DNA of 64,000 nucleotides. It comes from an uncultured Pelagibacteraceae bacterium. Its GTDB lineage: Bacteria > Pseudomonadota > Alphaproteobacteria > Pelagibacterales > Pelagibacteraceae. Below the pieces are notes generated by a model that was given only the letters and a program-made list of their open reading frames with translations, was not told where the DNA came from and made no database searches. The stretch covers positions 1 through 64,000 of the forward strand of contig CACJOY010000004.1 of the NCBI GenBank assembly GCA_902595125.1. The letters run 5' to 3'. Positions 42,848-51,956 of this stretch are shown piece by piece; position 1 is the first letter of the stretch, and every line of letters starts with the position of its first letter. Made by a program: the position numbers and the translations under genes.

Positions 42848-44248
42848 TTACCTGGTTGCAGATGAAACTGCTTTTTCATCTGATTTAGCAGACTCCATCA
42901 TTTCATAATCTAGACCTGCTATTTCTACTTCTCTTGGGATTCTTAATTTACCCATACCCGCGAGAACTTTAGCAATAACATAGCCCGGTATTAGTCCAAG
43001 AACTACGAACATTATTAATGCTCCTATGAACTGTCCTAATGGATTAATTGTTGCGTAAGTAGTTCCATCCCACATAGCTCCAACATTGTAGCCAGATGAT
43101 GGATAACCATTTAGAACAAAACCGCATATTACTAGACCAATAAATCCAGCGTAACCGTGAACTGCAACTGCACCAACTGCATCATCAATTTTGAACTTAC
43201 GCTCAACCCAATAATGTAGTTTGTATGAAATCACAACACCGATCATACCGATTATCATAGCTTGAATTGGATGATATAAATCATTTCCAGCTGACGCACA
43301 TATAATACCTGCTAGTCCACTAGAGTATGTCCAGAAAGGATCACCTTTTGCAATCCAATATCCAGCTAATAATCCTCCTGATAGTGACATCAAGAAGTTA
43401 AAAGTAATACCACTAAGTGTAGTAGGAGTTACGTATATGTTTGTTGCTGTCCAATAAGATATGCCTTCCATTCCGTATTCAGGTCCAAGATCATATATTG
43501 GTATATTACATGCCGCATAGAATCCCCAGAATCCAGTATAAATTAGAAACAATCCAATTGTTACTAGCCAAGGATTTCTTGGTCCAATATTTCTTGGCTC
43601 ACCACTTGATGAGAATTTTCCAATTCTTGGTCCTAAAACCATTAGAACACCTAAAGCAAATCCACCAGCAATTGCGTGAATTACTCCTGACGCATAAGCA
43701 TCATGATATCCTAAAATTTTAAGCATCCATCCATCAAAGTGCCATCCCCAAGCAGCATCAATTGTCCAGAACACAGATCCAATTGCAATTGCTAAAATAC
43801 CAAATGCAAAAGTTGTAATTCTCTCAATGATTGCTCCTGAAACAATGGAAGCAGCTGTCCATGAGAAGAGTAAGAAAGCAGCCCAGAAGACACCAGAAAT
43901 GTGATCTCCTAAATTGATTGCCATCAACTCACTTGTAGCAGTGTACCATGTAGCACTAAATGCAGAATCATCTGTAATTAAAGCGGTACTTTCATTCATT
44001 ATTGATGGAGCTATTCCTGGTCCTGTTGGAAAAGCCCAATAAATCCACCAACCAAATAAAAACCAAGTTACTGTTACCAGCGGTATCAGCATTGTATTTT
44101 TCATAAGAGTATGTTGATGGTGTTTGTATCTTGATGCACCAACTTCATACATACAGAAACCGACGTGAATTAAAAACATCAGTACCACTGTTACCCAGTA
44201 GTAAAATTCTGTAAATATAGTAGTTAGAGCACCTAACTGATCAGTCAT
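42848..44248 (-). CDS. amt: Ammonium transporter (Amt family)
   Basis: A 466-residue polytopic membrane protein with about eleven helices. Features of the Amt/Mep/Rh family are HVGFCMYEVGASRYKHHQ near 28-45, FDGWMLKILGYHDAYASGVIHAIAGG with the first pore His, LYHPIQAMIIGMIG and AVGAVAVHGYAGFIGLVICG with the second conserved His. It imports ammonium or methylammonium. It has a good ribosome site (GGAGAGAG). It lies 125 bases downstream of the methylamine-type operon (GmaS, MgsABC), so methylammonium transport is a fair inference. No GlnK gene is adjacent. Confidence 0.93.
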   Translation of the reverse strand: MTDQLGALTTIFTEFYYWVTVVLMFLIHVGFCMYEVGASRYKHHQHTLMKNTMLIPLVTVTWFLFGWWIYWAFPTGPGIAPSIMNESTALITDDSAFSATWYTATSELMAINLGDHISGVFWAAFLLFSWTAASIVSGAIIERITTFAFGILAIAIGSVFWTIDAAWGWHFDGWMLKILGYHDAYASGVIHAIAGGFALGVLMVLGPRIGKFSSSGEPRNIGPRNPWLVTIGLFLIYTGFWGFYAACNIPIYDLGPEYGMEGISYWTATNIYVTPTTLSGITFNFLMSLSGGLLAGYWIAKGDPFWTYSSGLAGIICASAGNDLYHPIQAMIIGMIGVVISYKLHYWVERKFKIDDAVGAVAVHGYAGFIGLVICGFVLNGYPSSGYNVGAMWDGTTYATINPLGQFIGALIMFVVLGLIPGYVIAKVLAGMGKLRIPREVEIAGLDYEMMESAKSDEKAVSSATR

Positions 44249-44373
44249 ATTCTCTCTCCATATTAGTTTTGAAAAGCCTATTAAATTTTCTAAGGTGTGA
44301 CAAATAAAACAACTACAAAAAACCTATTATAAACATCCAGTTTTTAAAAAAGAATCAACTTTAGATTGTGAAA

Positions 44374-44772
44374 TTAAAATTTTAAGTAAGCTTTTTTTAA
44401 ATCAACTAGAGGATGCTTTGGAGACATTTGAAATTTTACTAACAGCTCTCTTGCTATCATATCTCTGTCCTGTTGATTTTCTGGGAGTTTGAAGGATTTT
44501 GGAATTGTAACCCAACCGTTTGCATTTCTGCAAAAAACAGCTGGTCTTCCTTCCTCGTAACCCATATGAACATCTTCTAACCAATTCAGGTCATCCCATC
44601 CCATAGCTTCAACGTATTTTTTTAGAAACGGTGTTATCTTTTTATAATCAGGAAGTAAATTTACATCATATCTATAACCGATATGTTGACCTATCATCTT
44701 TTCTCTGGCAGTCTCCTTAAAGGTACCAAGCTTCATTTTTTTTGGTTTACTTTTATTTTTTTTTTTCGCCAT
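44374..44772 (-). CDS. Unknown protein co-transcribed with N-methylglutamate synthase genes
   Basis: A 132-residue protein I do not recognise. The N terminus is very lysine-rich (MAKKKNKSKPKKMKLGTFK), followed by a predicted globular part with EKMIGQHIGYRYDVNLLPDYK and ARELLVKFQMSPKHPLVDL near the end. There is no signal peptide or membrane helix. It starts 8 bases after the MgsC-like stop and is the last gene before the 125-base gap to amt. MgsC-like here has a similar Lys-rich N-terminal tail. A role as an accessory or assembly factor for the synthase is inference. Confidence 0.75.
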   Translation of the reverse strand: MAKKKNKSKPKKMKLGTFKETAREKMIGQHIGYRYDVNLLPDYKKITPFLKKYVEAMGWDDLNWLEDVHMGYEEGRPAVFCRNANGWVTIPKSFKLPENQQDRDMIARELLVKFQMSPKHPLVDLKKAYLKF

Positions 44773-44780
44773 ACAGATCT

Positions 44781-46202
44781 TTATATTTTATGATAGTTGT
44801 CAACTCCAACAGTATAGTTTGTTCCTGCTAAAGGTACTTTTGCTAAAGCTGAAGCTTCTGAAGTTAAAGCTGCCAAATCTTCAGGCTCTAAAGAATGGAT
44901 ATTTGTTTTTCCACATGCTCGTGCTAGAAGTTGAGCTTCCAAAGTCATTGAATGTAAATAATTGTAAACTCTCAGTGCTGCATCATCAGGATTTAATCTT
45001 GCTCTCAATTTGGGATCTTGTGTTGCTACACCGACCGGACATCTTCCTGTATGACAGTGGTAACATTCTCCAGCTTTTACTCCCATTTCTTTTTCAAAAT
45101 TTGCTTCAGGAATATCTTTATTACAATTCAACGCAATCATTGACCCTGTACCTATTGCAATTGCATCAGCGCCTAAAGCTAAAGCCTTTGCCATATCAGC
45201 ACCATCTCTTACTCCACCTGCGTAAATTAAAGTAACTTTTCCAGTTTTACCCACATCATCTAAAGCTCTTCTGGCCTCTCTAATAGCAGCAATTCCTGGG
45301 ATACCTGTGTTTGCTGCTGCAATGTGAGGACCCGCCCCAGTTGATCCCTCCATACCATCTAAGTAGATTGAGTCAGGATCGCATTTTGCAGCCATACGAA
45401 CATCATCGTAAACTTTAGAAGCACCAAGTTTTAATTGAATAGGCACTCTATTTTTTGTTAATTGTCTTAATTCTTCAACTTTCAAAGCTAAATCGTCTGG
45501 ACCTAGCCAGTCAGGATGTCTTGCAGGAGATCTTTGGTCAATACCAGAAGGTAAAGATCTCATCTCGGCAACTTGATCAGTAACTTTTTGACCCATTAAG
45601 TGTCCACCCATTCCAACTTTTTGACCTTGTCCAATAAACACTTCTATTCCATCTGCAAGCTGAGCATGATGCGGATTAAATCCATATCTAGATTGAATAC
45701 ATTGGTAAAACCACTTTTCTGAGTATCTTCTTTCATCAGGTATCATTCCACCTTCACCAGAGCATGTTGCACTTCCTGCCATTGTAGCTCCTCTTGCTAA
45801 AGCTGTTTTTGCTTCGTATGAAAGTGCTCCAAAACTCATACCAGTAATATAGACAGGAATATCTAATTCAATCGGATTTTCGCATCTAGGCCCAATCACA
45901 GTTTTAGTTTCACATTTTTCTCTATATCCCTCAATAACAAATCTTGTAAGAGTTCCAGGTAAAAAAACTAAATCATCAAATGTAGGGATCTTTTTCATTA
46001 ATGCCATTCCACGCATCCTGTATCTTCCTAATTGAGATTTGATATGAATGTCGTCTATTACTTCAGGAGTAAAAATAGCATTATGCCCTAGTAAACTTTT
46101 ATTTCTCTTACCTTCTTCATGTGCGTGAACATCTGCTTTTCCACCCACACCTTTATTTTTTAATTTACCATTTGATTTTTTTTTTACTTTTCTTTTTGCC
46201 AT
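44781..46202 (-). CDS. mgsC: N-methylglutamate synthase large subunit, FMN-binding GltS-type (MgsC-like)
   Basis: A 473-residue glutamate synthase-like FMN domain protein (GlxD/GltB2 type). FMN and substrate-binding elements are GMSFGALSYEAKTALARGA, IYLDGMEGSTGAGPHIAA and GADAIAIGTGSMIALNC. The Fe-S ligand cluster CYHCHTGRCPVGVATQDP is near 385. In methylotrophs MgsABC makes N-methylglutamate from methylamine and glutamate via gamma-glutamylmethylamide. The N-terminal 18 residues are Lys-rich (MAKRKVKKKSNGKLKNKG). It overlaps the MgsB-like stop by one base. Its subunits lie directly upstream; GltB-like glutamate synthase is the alternative but the subunit split fits Mgs. Confidence 0.87.
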   Translation of the reverse strand: MAKRKVKKKSNGKLKNKGVGGKADVHAHEEGKRNKSLLGHNAIFTPEVIDDIHIKSQLGRYRMRGMALMKKIPTFDDLVFLPGTLTRFVIEGYREKCETKTVIGPRCENPIELDIPVYITGMSFGALSYEAKTALARGATMAGSATCSGEGGMIPDERRYSEKWFYQCIQSRYGFNPHHAQLADGIEVFIGQGQKVGMGGHLMGQKVTDQVAEMRSLPSGIDQRSPARHPDWLGPDDLALKVEELRQLTKNRVPIQLKLGASKVYDDVRMAAKCDPDSIYLDGMEGSTGAGPHIAAANTGIPGIAAIREARRALDDVGKTGKVTLIYAGGVRDGADMAKALALGADAIAIGTGSMIALNCNKDIPEANFEKEMGVKAGECYHCHTGRCPVGVATQDPKLRARLNPDDAALRVYNYLHSMTLEAQLLARACGKTNIHSLEPEDLAALTSEASALAKVPLAGTNYTVGVDNYHKI

Positions 46203-47056
46203 TAGATTGCTCCTTTTTTCTCTGTAGGTTCTAAATTGTCATAATTCCAAAGTTTTTTACCAGCTACAATTTTTTTCATTTTACTAACATCAAAATTTTC
46301 ACCAATTTCTGCAACTTTAAGTTTCCTTTTTAACCAATCTTGATCATTTTTAGTTAACTCAGAATCTACTGCATCACTACCATATGAGCCTATTTCTCCA
46401 CCTATGAAAATTGTCCCATCATACATTGAGTCACCTAAATTAATTCCTACATCTCCTAATATAATTATTCTTCCTCTCTGCATCATAAAACCAGTAAATG
46501 CACCAGCATCTCCACCGATTATAATAGTTCCACCTTTCATATCGATACCTGTTCTAGCTCCCACACTTCCTTTGCAGATTAAATCACCACCACGTATAGC
46601 TGCGCCAAAACACGAACCAGCGTTTTTTTCAATTACCACTTTTCCTGCCATTAAATTTTCTGCACAAGACCATCCAACTCTTCCATTAATTCTAACAATA
46701 GGTCCATCACATGAGCCCATTCCAAAATAACCTAAACTTCCTTCAAAAATTAAATTTAATTTATTCAAGATACCCACTCCTAAGCTATGTTTACCTTGTG
46801 GATTTTTAATTACTATTGTTCCAAAACCTTGGCTCATTAAATTATCAATTTCTTTGTTTGCTTCAGCTGCAGTCATATCTTTCACATCAAGATCTGTTCT
46901 TTTATTAAAATCTACATCATAAGTTCCAAAGTAATAAAAATTTTCAGCTTCATCTGGATTAAAAAATTTTTGTTGAGTTCTACCTGTTAAAACTTCAGTG
47001 TGCATACCCATTGCTTGAGCTTTTGTTTTCTTTTCTGTATTTTTTATATTTGCCAT
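46202..47056 (-). CDS. mgsB: N-methylglutamate synthase GXGXG subunit (MgsB/GlxC-like)
   Basis: A 284-residue right-handed beta-helix protein corresponding to the GXGXG domain of glutamate synthase. Typical repeats are SLGYFGMGSCDGPIVRINGRVG, AGSCFGAAIRGGDLICKGSVG and DAGAFTGFMMQRGRIIILGDVG (each quoted in part). It supplies structural interdomain contacts between the amidotransferase and FMN subunits rather than catalysis. It overlaps the MgsA-like stop by 13 bases and the MgsC-like start by one base, so the three are produced in fixed order. The N terminus has a Lys-rich stretch (NIKNTEKKTKAQ). Confidence 0.87.
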   Translation of the reverse strand: MANIKNTEKKTKAQAMGMHTEVLTGRTQQKFFNPDEAENFYYFGTYDVDFNKRTDLDVKDMTAAEANKEIDNLMSQGFGTIVIKNPQGKHSLGVGILNKLNLIFEGSLGYFGMGSCDGPIVRINGRVGWSCAENLMAGKVVIEKNAGSCFGAAIRGGDLICKGSVGARTGIDMKGGTIIIGGDAGAFTGFMMQRGRIIILGDVGINLGDSMYDGTIFIGGEIGSYGSDAVDSELTKNDQDWLKRKLKVAEIGENFDVSKMKKIVAGKKLWNYDNLEPTEKKGAI

Positions 47057-47988
47057 ACTTTAACTTCTCCATCAAATGGGTCGTAAGTATCAATTTCTTG
47101 AGGTAAAATTGATCGAATTGCTATTTCTTCTGAACCCATAGCTACCAATTCATCAGATTCATATAGAACTAGTGGTTTTGCCGCCATAGTATCTTTTGCC
47201 ATACCTAAGGAGTCTTTAGTTGCTACAAAATATGTAAATACACCATCTAAACCAGTTAAAGATTCTTTCATTCCTTCTTCTAATGATGCGCCATCTCTCA
47301 TTTTTTCAGCTAAATAAACAGCAATTAATTCTGAGTCACATTCAGACATAAATCTCATACCTTTGTTTTCTAAAGATCTTCTATTATTCCAGTAATTTGT
47401 AAGTTGACCATTATGAACCACAGATACATCACTAAATGGATAGCCCCAAAAAGGGTGTGCAGATTTTATATCCACTCCAGACTCAGTTGCCATCCTTGCG
47501 TGACCTATTGCGTGTGTTCCAACAAGTTTATCTAGATTGTATCGATCACACACCATTTTAGCGTTTCCAAGATCTTTAATTACCTCTAAAGATTTGCCCA
47601 TTGAAAGAATTTCTACACCAGGAATACTTTCAATTTTCTGTGAAAAATTTAATAAATCTTTTTTATCATATTCTATTTCGTATCTTAATGAGTAGGGCAG
47701 TATTCTTTCTTCTTTAATAATTTTTGCTCCTAACTCTGAAAGATAATTATCTACAATTTTTTTCCTTTCATCATAAACTGATACATCTTCAGCAACTGAT
47801 GTACTTCCTTCTCCAACATTTTCACCTACTTTAAATCGCATGATGAAATTTTTACCATCAGTATCTCCATATAAAGCATACCCAGTTGAGTCTTCCCCCC
47901 TGTGTTTCAGAGCTTGTAACATTCCTTGAAGCTCATGACCTACTTTTGAAGATTTACCTCTATGTATTAATCCTGCAATTCCGCACAT
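47044..47988 (-). CDS. mgsA: N-methylglutamate synthase amidotransferase subunit (MgsA/GlxB-like)
   Basis: A 314-residue class II glutamine amidotransferase with the N-terminal nucleophile Cys2 (MCGIAGLIHRG). ALKHRGEDSTGYALYG, HARMATESGVD and VHNGQLTNYWNNRRSLE are signatures of PurF/GltS-type amidotransferases. In this complex the glutaminase site would act on gamma-glutamylmethylamide rather than glutamine. It begins 25 bases after the GmaS-like stop. It corresponds to GlxB of rhizobia and MgsA of methylotrophs. Confidence 0.88.
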   Translation of the reverse strand: MCGIAGLIHRGKSSKVGHELQGMLQALKHRGEDSTGYALYGDTDGKNFIMRFKVGENVGEGSTSVAEDVSVYDERKKIVDNYLSELGAKIIKEERILPYSLRYEIEYDKKDLLNFSQKIESIPGVEILSMGKSLEVIKDLGNAKMVCDRYNLDKLVGTHAIGHARMATESGVDIKSAHPFWGYPFSDVSVVHNGQLTNYWNNRRSLENKGMRFMSECDSELIAVYLAEKMRDGASLEEGMKESLTGLDGVFTYFVATKDSLGMAKDTMAAKPLVLYESDELVAMGSEEIAIRSILPQEIDTYDPFDGEVKVWQI

Positions 47989-48013
47989 AAATTTGCCTCT
48001 GTTAATCCTGATC

Positions 48014-49483
48014 CTATGGTAAACAATCTAAATATGTATCTAGATCCCATTGAGTTGTTGCACCCAAAAATTTCTCCCATTCATCATTTTTATACCAATG
48101 AAATATTTTATACATTTCATCTGGCATTGCTGATTGAACTATCTTATCCTCAGAAAGTCTATCAAGAGCCTCACCTAAACTTAAAGGTAATTTTTTAACA
48201 TCCTTTCCAGCTTTTTGAGCTTCATAAATATTTCTAGATTCTGGCTTACCTGGATCAATTTTGTTTGTAAGACCATCATCCATAGTTTTTAGTAATGCTG
48301 CACCCATTAAGTAAGGATTATGCATCGAGTCAACCGATCTGTATTCAAATCTGCCTGGAGCAGAGACTCTAAGTCCACAAGTTCTATTTTGATATCCCCA
48401 ATCTGCATAAACTGGAGCCCAAAATCCTTGATCCCATAATCTTCTATAAGAATTTACTGTAGATGATCCGATTGCAGTAAGTGCTGGCAAATGTTTCATT
48501 ATACCACCAATAGACTGCAGACCAACTTTTCCTGGAAGCTGCATATCTTTAGTATCAGGCATAAATGTATTCGTTCCACCTTCAACATAAGTAAATACTT
48601 CTTCAACACCTGGTAATTTTTTATGACCTAATCTATTCACAACATCTTTTCCACCCTTCCATAAAGATAGATTTGTGTGGCATCCACTAGCTGAAACTCC
48701 CATAAATGGTTTTGTCATAAAGCATGCAATCAACCCATGTTCTCTAGCGACTTGGGCACAAATTTGTCTGTAAGTTGAAAGCCTGTCAGCATTTCTTAAC
48801 ACATCATCATACATCCAGTTTAATTCTAATTGACCTGGTGCATCTTCATGGTCACCTTGAATCATATCAAGCCCCATTGCATTTGCATACTCAATCACTT
48901 TCATAAAAACAGGTCTTAAGGATTCAAACTGATCAATATGATAACAGAAAGGTTTAGAAAATCCTTTTCCTGTTGGTGTGCCATCATCATTTTTAGTTAA
49001 CCACATCATTTCAGGTTCAGTACCAACCCTCATTTGATAACCATGTTTTTTCTTGAATTCTTCAGCAATTATTCTTAAATTTCCTCTACAGTCAGAAGTT
49101 AAGTGTCCACCTGGATTTTCTCTCTCTTCTCTATTTCTAAAACAAGTACAAAAAACTCTAGCAACTCTTTTGTCCCAAGGTAATTGAACAAATGTTTCAG
49201 GATCAGGTATACCAACTAATTCTTTAGCTTCAGGACCATATCCAATGTAATTATTGTGACGATCTAAAAATAAGTTTGCAGTTGCTCCATAAACTAATTG
49301 AAATCCCTTTTCAGCAGTTCTCTCCCAATGATCTGCTGGTATACCTTTACCAACAACTCTCCCAGTTACTGAAATAAATTGAAAATAAATATAAGTTATT
49401 CCTAACTCGTTAATTTTATCTCTTACTTTTTTTACTAATTTTGCTCTGCCTGGCTGGTTAACATGTTTTTCTAGATCCGTCAT
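48014..49483 (-). CDS. gmaS: Gamma-glutamylmethylamide synthetase candidate (GS family)
   Basis: A 489-residue glutamine synthetase-fold ligase. Key segments are YIYFQFISVTGRVVGKGIPA near 30-49, the Glu ligands in RVGTEPEMMWL, QGDHEDAPGQLELNW, SASGCHTNLSLWKGG and the APGRFEYRSVDSMHNPY loop. It lies directly upstream of mgsABC-like genes, the place of GmaS, which joins methylamine to glutamate with ATP. Compared with GlnT at 41-42.4 kb it is longer and quite diverged, and I rely on the operon for the assignment. An alternative is an ordinary glutamine synthetase type III feeding the amidotransferase. Confidence 0.78.
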   Translation of the reverse strand: MTDLEKHVNQPGRAKLVKKVRDKINELGITYIYFQFISVTGRVVGKGIPADHWERTAEKGFQLVYGATANLFLDRHNNYIGYGPEAKELVGIPDPETFVQLPWDKRVARVFCTCFRNREERENPGGHLTSDCRGNLRIIAEEFKKKHGYQMRVGTEPEMMWLTKNDDGTPTGKGFSKPFCYHIDQFESLRPVFMKVIEYANAMGLDMIQGDHEDAPGQLELNWMYDDVLRNADRLSTYRQICAQVAREHGLIACFMTKPFMGVSASGCHTNLSLWKGGKDVVNRLGHKKLPGVEEVFTYVEGGTNTFMPDTKDMQLPGKVGLQSIGGIMKHLPALTAIGSSTVNSYRRLWDQGFWAPVYADWGYQNRTCGLRVSAPGRFEYRSVDSMHNPYLMGAALLKTMDDGLTNKIDPGKPESRNIYEAQKAGKDVKKLPLSLGEALDRLSEDKIVQSAMPDEMYKIFHWYKNDEWEKFLGATTQWDLDTYLDCLP

Positions 49484-49551
49484 TTTTCCCTCAATGAATT
49501 ATTTTTTAATCAAACGTAGCTGAAAAATTTATTAGTGTCTAGGCTTGAAGT

Positions 49552-50880
49552 TTAGCTCCAAGGAAACGGACTGTTCGAAGTAGGGTGAAGTTCTCCCTTC
49601 TCGTATCGGTTGTATCTAAACGGTTTCAATAAATCACTTTCAGTTCCAAGAATTTCTTTAGCTACTAATTCTCCCACACCAATCATTTTGTATCCATGAT
49701 TAGCATCAGCTATCATATAAACATTTTCTAAAAATCTATCAAAGATTGGAAACGAATCTGGTGTCATACATCCAAGACCACCTGATGGTCCTTTTCTATA
49801 TAGATCAGATTTTCCCTCAAATCTTTTTTGACAATGCGCTAAAGCAGAACACCACATGTCGTTAAAAGCTTCTGTAGTTTGATATTCTGGAGATTCTATT
49901 CCATAAGGATCAACATTTACTTTATCAAAATGTTTATCAACAATGTAAGGAGAAGTTCCACCTTGGACACCTAAGCCTTCGATATCAGGTTTATAGTATA
50001 TTCCCCAAATTTTATCAGTAATTAGTTTCTTAGTTTTATCTGAATATAAAGGTGCAGTTGAGTCAACGTGAATTACAGGTGGTTGTTTACCATTATTCAT
50101 TTTTAAAAAATCTGGCTCAACACCGATTACTCCTTCTTGCAACATCCAATAAGTCCACATATCAGTTGTATGCATTTTACCATCTTTACCTTTGATGTTT
50201 GCAGTCTTAGGAAGTTCCAACATGTTCCAGAAATCTCTTGCCCATGGTCCCGCTCCGATAACCACTTGTTCACAATCAATTGTCCCTTTATCAGTTTCAA
50301 CACCTGTAACTGCCTTACTATTGCTTCCTCTTTTAAATCCATTTACTTTAATACCCTTAATAACTTGAACACCATTTGAAGTAGATTTGTTCTCAAGCGC
50401 CTTAATAGAATCTTTGTTAAATGCATAACCACCTTTTTTTTCATGAAGTACAGATGTAATTCCTTGTGCTTGCCAGTCATCAAACATTCCCTTCATATAT
50501 TTCATACAGTCTTTTTCACCCTCTATAAATTCTGAGTCATATCCAATAGCTTTTTGTTGCTCATAAATTGTTGCTACATCTTTATGCATAACCTCTGGTG
50601 ATATTTGTAAATATCCAACAGCATTATATTTGAATGCGTCTGGATCACTTTCCCAAACAGAAACAGAATGAGCCATTAATTCTCTCATAGCTGGTTGAAA
50701 GTAGTTATTTCTTACTACTCCACAAGCTATTCCACTTGCACCAGCAGCAGTATCTTTCTTTTCTAAAACGACAATGTCACCAGGATTTTTATATGTTTCT
50801 GATAATTTCCAAGCAGTGCTTAGTCCGTGAATGCCTCCGCCAATAATTACTACTTTAGCTTTAGTTGGTATATTTGACAT
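49552..50880 (-). CDS. FAD-dependent oxidoreductase, sarcosine oxidase beta-like
   Basis: A 442-residue DAO/SoxB-type amine oxidase or dehydrogenase. The FAD motif is VVIIGGGIHGLSTAWKLSE at about 10-28, with GIACGVVRNNYFQPAM as the isoalloxazine region and CEQVVIGAGPWARDF. The C-terminal GLGCMTPDSFPIFDRF and YMIADANHGYKMIGVGELVAKEI are typical. It would demethylate an N-methyl amino acid such as sarcosine or N-methylglutamate, releasing formaldehyde or methylene-THF. It heads the operon before gmaS and mgs genes, with 68 bases between. No SoxADG/MgdBCD partner genes are nearby, so it may be a single-subunit replacement for N-methylglutamate dehydrogenase. Confidence 0.85.
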   Translation of the reverse strand: MSNIPTKAKVVIIGGGIHGLSTAWKLSETYKNPGDIVVLEKKDTAAGASGIACGVVRNNYFQPAMRELMAHSVSVWESDPDAFKYNAVGYLQISPEVMHKDVATIYEQQKAIGYDSEFIEGEKDCMKYMKGMFDDWQAQGITSVLHEKKGGYAFNKDSIKALENKSTSNGVQVIKGIKVNGFKRGSNSKAVTGVETDKGTIDCEQVVIGAGPWARDFWNMLELPKTANIKGKDGKMHTTDMWTYWMLQEGVIGVEPDFLKMNNGKQPPVIHVDSTAPLYSDKTKKLITDKIWGIYYKPDIEGLGVQGGTSPYIVDKHFDKVNVDPYGIESPEYQTTEAFNDMWCSALAHCQKRFEGKSDLYRKGPSGGLGCMTPDSFPIFDRFLENVYMIADANHGYKMIGVGELVAKEILGTESDLLKPFRYNRYEKGELHPTSNSPFPWS

Positions 50881-51014
50881 ATTTGCTTATTATTGAATCT
50901 GTAACAAATACAAAATTCTTATTAAAGTTTATTTTATACTACTAAAAACTATATATATAAAAAATACGTTATTATTTTCTTTAATAATATCTATCAAAAA
51001 ATATACTATTTTTA

Positions 51015-51953
51015 ATGAGTTTTAAGTATTACAAGCCAGCAAAATCTAGATTGCAAAGAAGTGAACTTGCAGTTCCAGGATCATCTCCAGAAATGTTTGA
51101 AAAAGCTTTAAATTCTAAAGCTGATTATATTTTTTTAGATTTAGAGGATGCTGTTTCACCGATGGATAAAACTACCGCTCGCCAGAATGTTGTTAAGGCT
51201 TTGAAAGAGATAAATTGGAGAGAAAAAGGTAAAACAATTTCAGTCAGAATTAATAGTCCTGATACTCATTATATGTATAAAGATTTAATTGATGTAGTAG
51301 AGGAAGCTGGAGAAAAACTTGATACAGTTCTTTTACCAAAAGCTGGTACAGCAAGTGATGTTTACATGATTGATTGTTTATTAACACAAATAGAAACTAG
51401 TAAAAAATTAAATAATAAAATAGGGATTGAATGTTTAATTGAAACCGCATTAGGCATGTCAAATATAAAAGAAATTGCAAAGTCTAGTGAGAGACTAGAA
51501 GCCCTTCATTTTGGTGTTGCGGATTATGCTGCAAGTTTAAGAGCAAGAACTGTCGTAATAGGTGGATTAAATCCTGATTATCCAGGCGATCAATGGCATC
51601 ACGGACTTTCACAATTAGTAATGACATGTAGGGCTTATGGCCTGAGAGCGATAGACGGTCCTTTTGGCGATTTCAATGATCCTGATTCTTATATAGAAGC
51701 AGCAAAAAGAGGAGCAGCTATCGGCATAGAAGGTAAATGGGCAATTCATCCATCACAAATTGAACTTGCAAATAAAGTTTTTTCTCCACCAAAATCAGAA
51801 GTAGATAAAGCAAAAAGAATTTTAGAAGAACTTGATAAAGCAGCAAAAGCAGGAAAAGGGGCCGCACAACTTGATGGCAGGATGATAGATGCTGCATCAG
51901 CAAGAATGGCTGAAAATATTGTTAATATAGATAAACAAATAAATAATAAATAG
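51015..51953 (+). CDS. mcl: L-malyl-CoA lyase (HpcH/HpaI aldolase family)
   Basis: A 312-residue CitE-like lyase that reversibly splits L-malyl-CoA to acetyl-CoA and glyoxylate. It opens LQRSELAVPGSSPEMFEKAL, close to the Methylobacterium MclA pattern I recall, then has FLDLEDAVSP (metal-binding Glu-Asp), IECLIETALGM, GVADYAASLRAR, RAIDGPFGDF and GKWAIHPSQIELAN. It is three bases before mtkA, so the pair is translationally close. Beta-methylmalyl-CoA lyase or citramalyl-CoA lyase is the alternative, but the next two genes support malyl-CoA. It is divergent from the FAD oxidoreductase gene with 134 bases between starts. Confidence 0.9.
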   Translation: MSFKYYKPAKSRLQRSELAVPGSSPEMFEKALNSKADYIFLDLEDAVSPMDKTTARQNVVKALKEINWREKGKTISVRINSPDTHYMYKDLIDVVEEAGEKLDTVLLPKAGTASDVYMIDCLLTQIETSKKLNNKIGIECLIETALGMSNIKEIAKSSERLEALHFGVADYAASLRARTVVIGGLNPDYPGDQWHHGLSQLVMTCRAYGLRAIDGPFGDFNDPDSYIEAAKRGAAIGIEGKWAIHPSQIELANKVFSPPKSEVDKAKRILEELDKAAKAGKGAAQLDGRMIDAASARMAENIVNIDKQINNK

Positions 51954-51956
51954 ATT

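Noticed and set aside
44249-44373. Sigma-54 or NtrC sites ahead of amt
   Set aside because: No GG-N10-GC element or NtrC-type palindrome was found in the 125-base gap; only AT-rich sequence and a good ribosome site are visible.
46404-46730. Plus-strand ORF of 108 residues inside the MgsB-like gene
   Set aside because: Proline-rich and antisense to a GXGXG repeat protein, a typical shadow of Gly-rich coding sequence.
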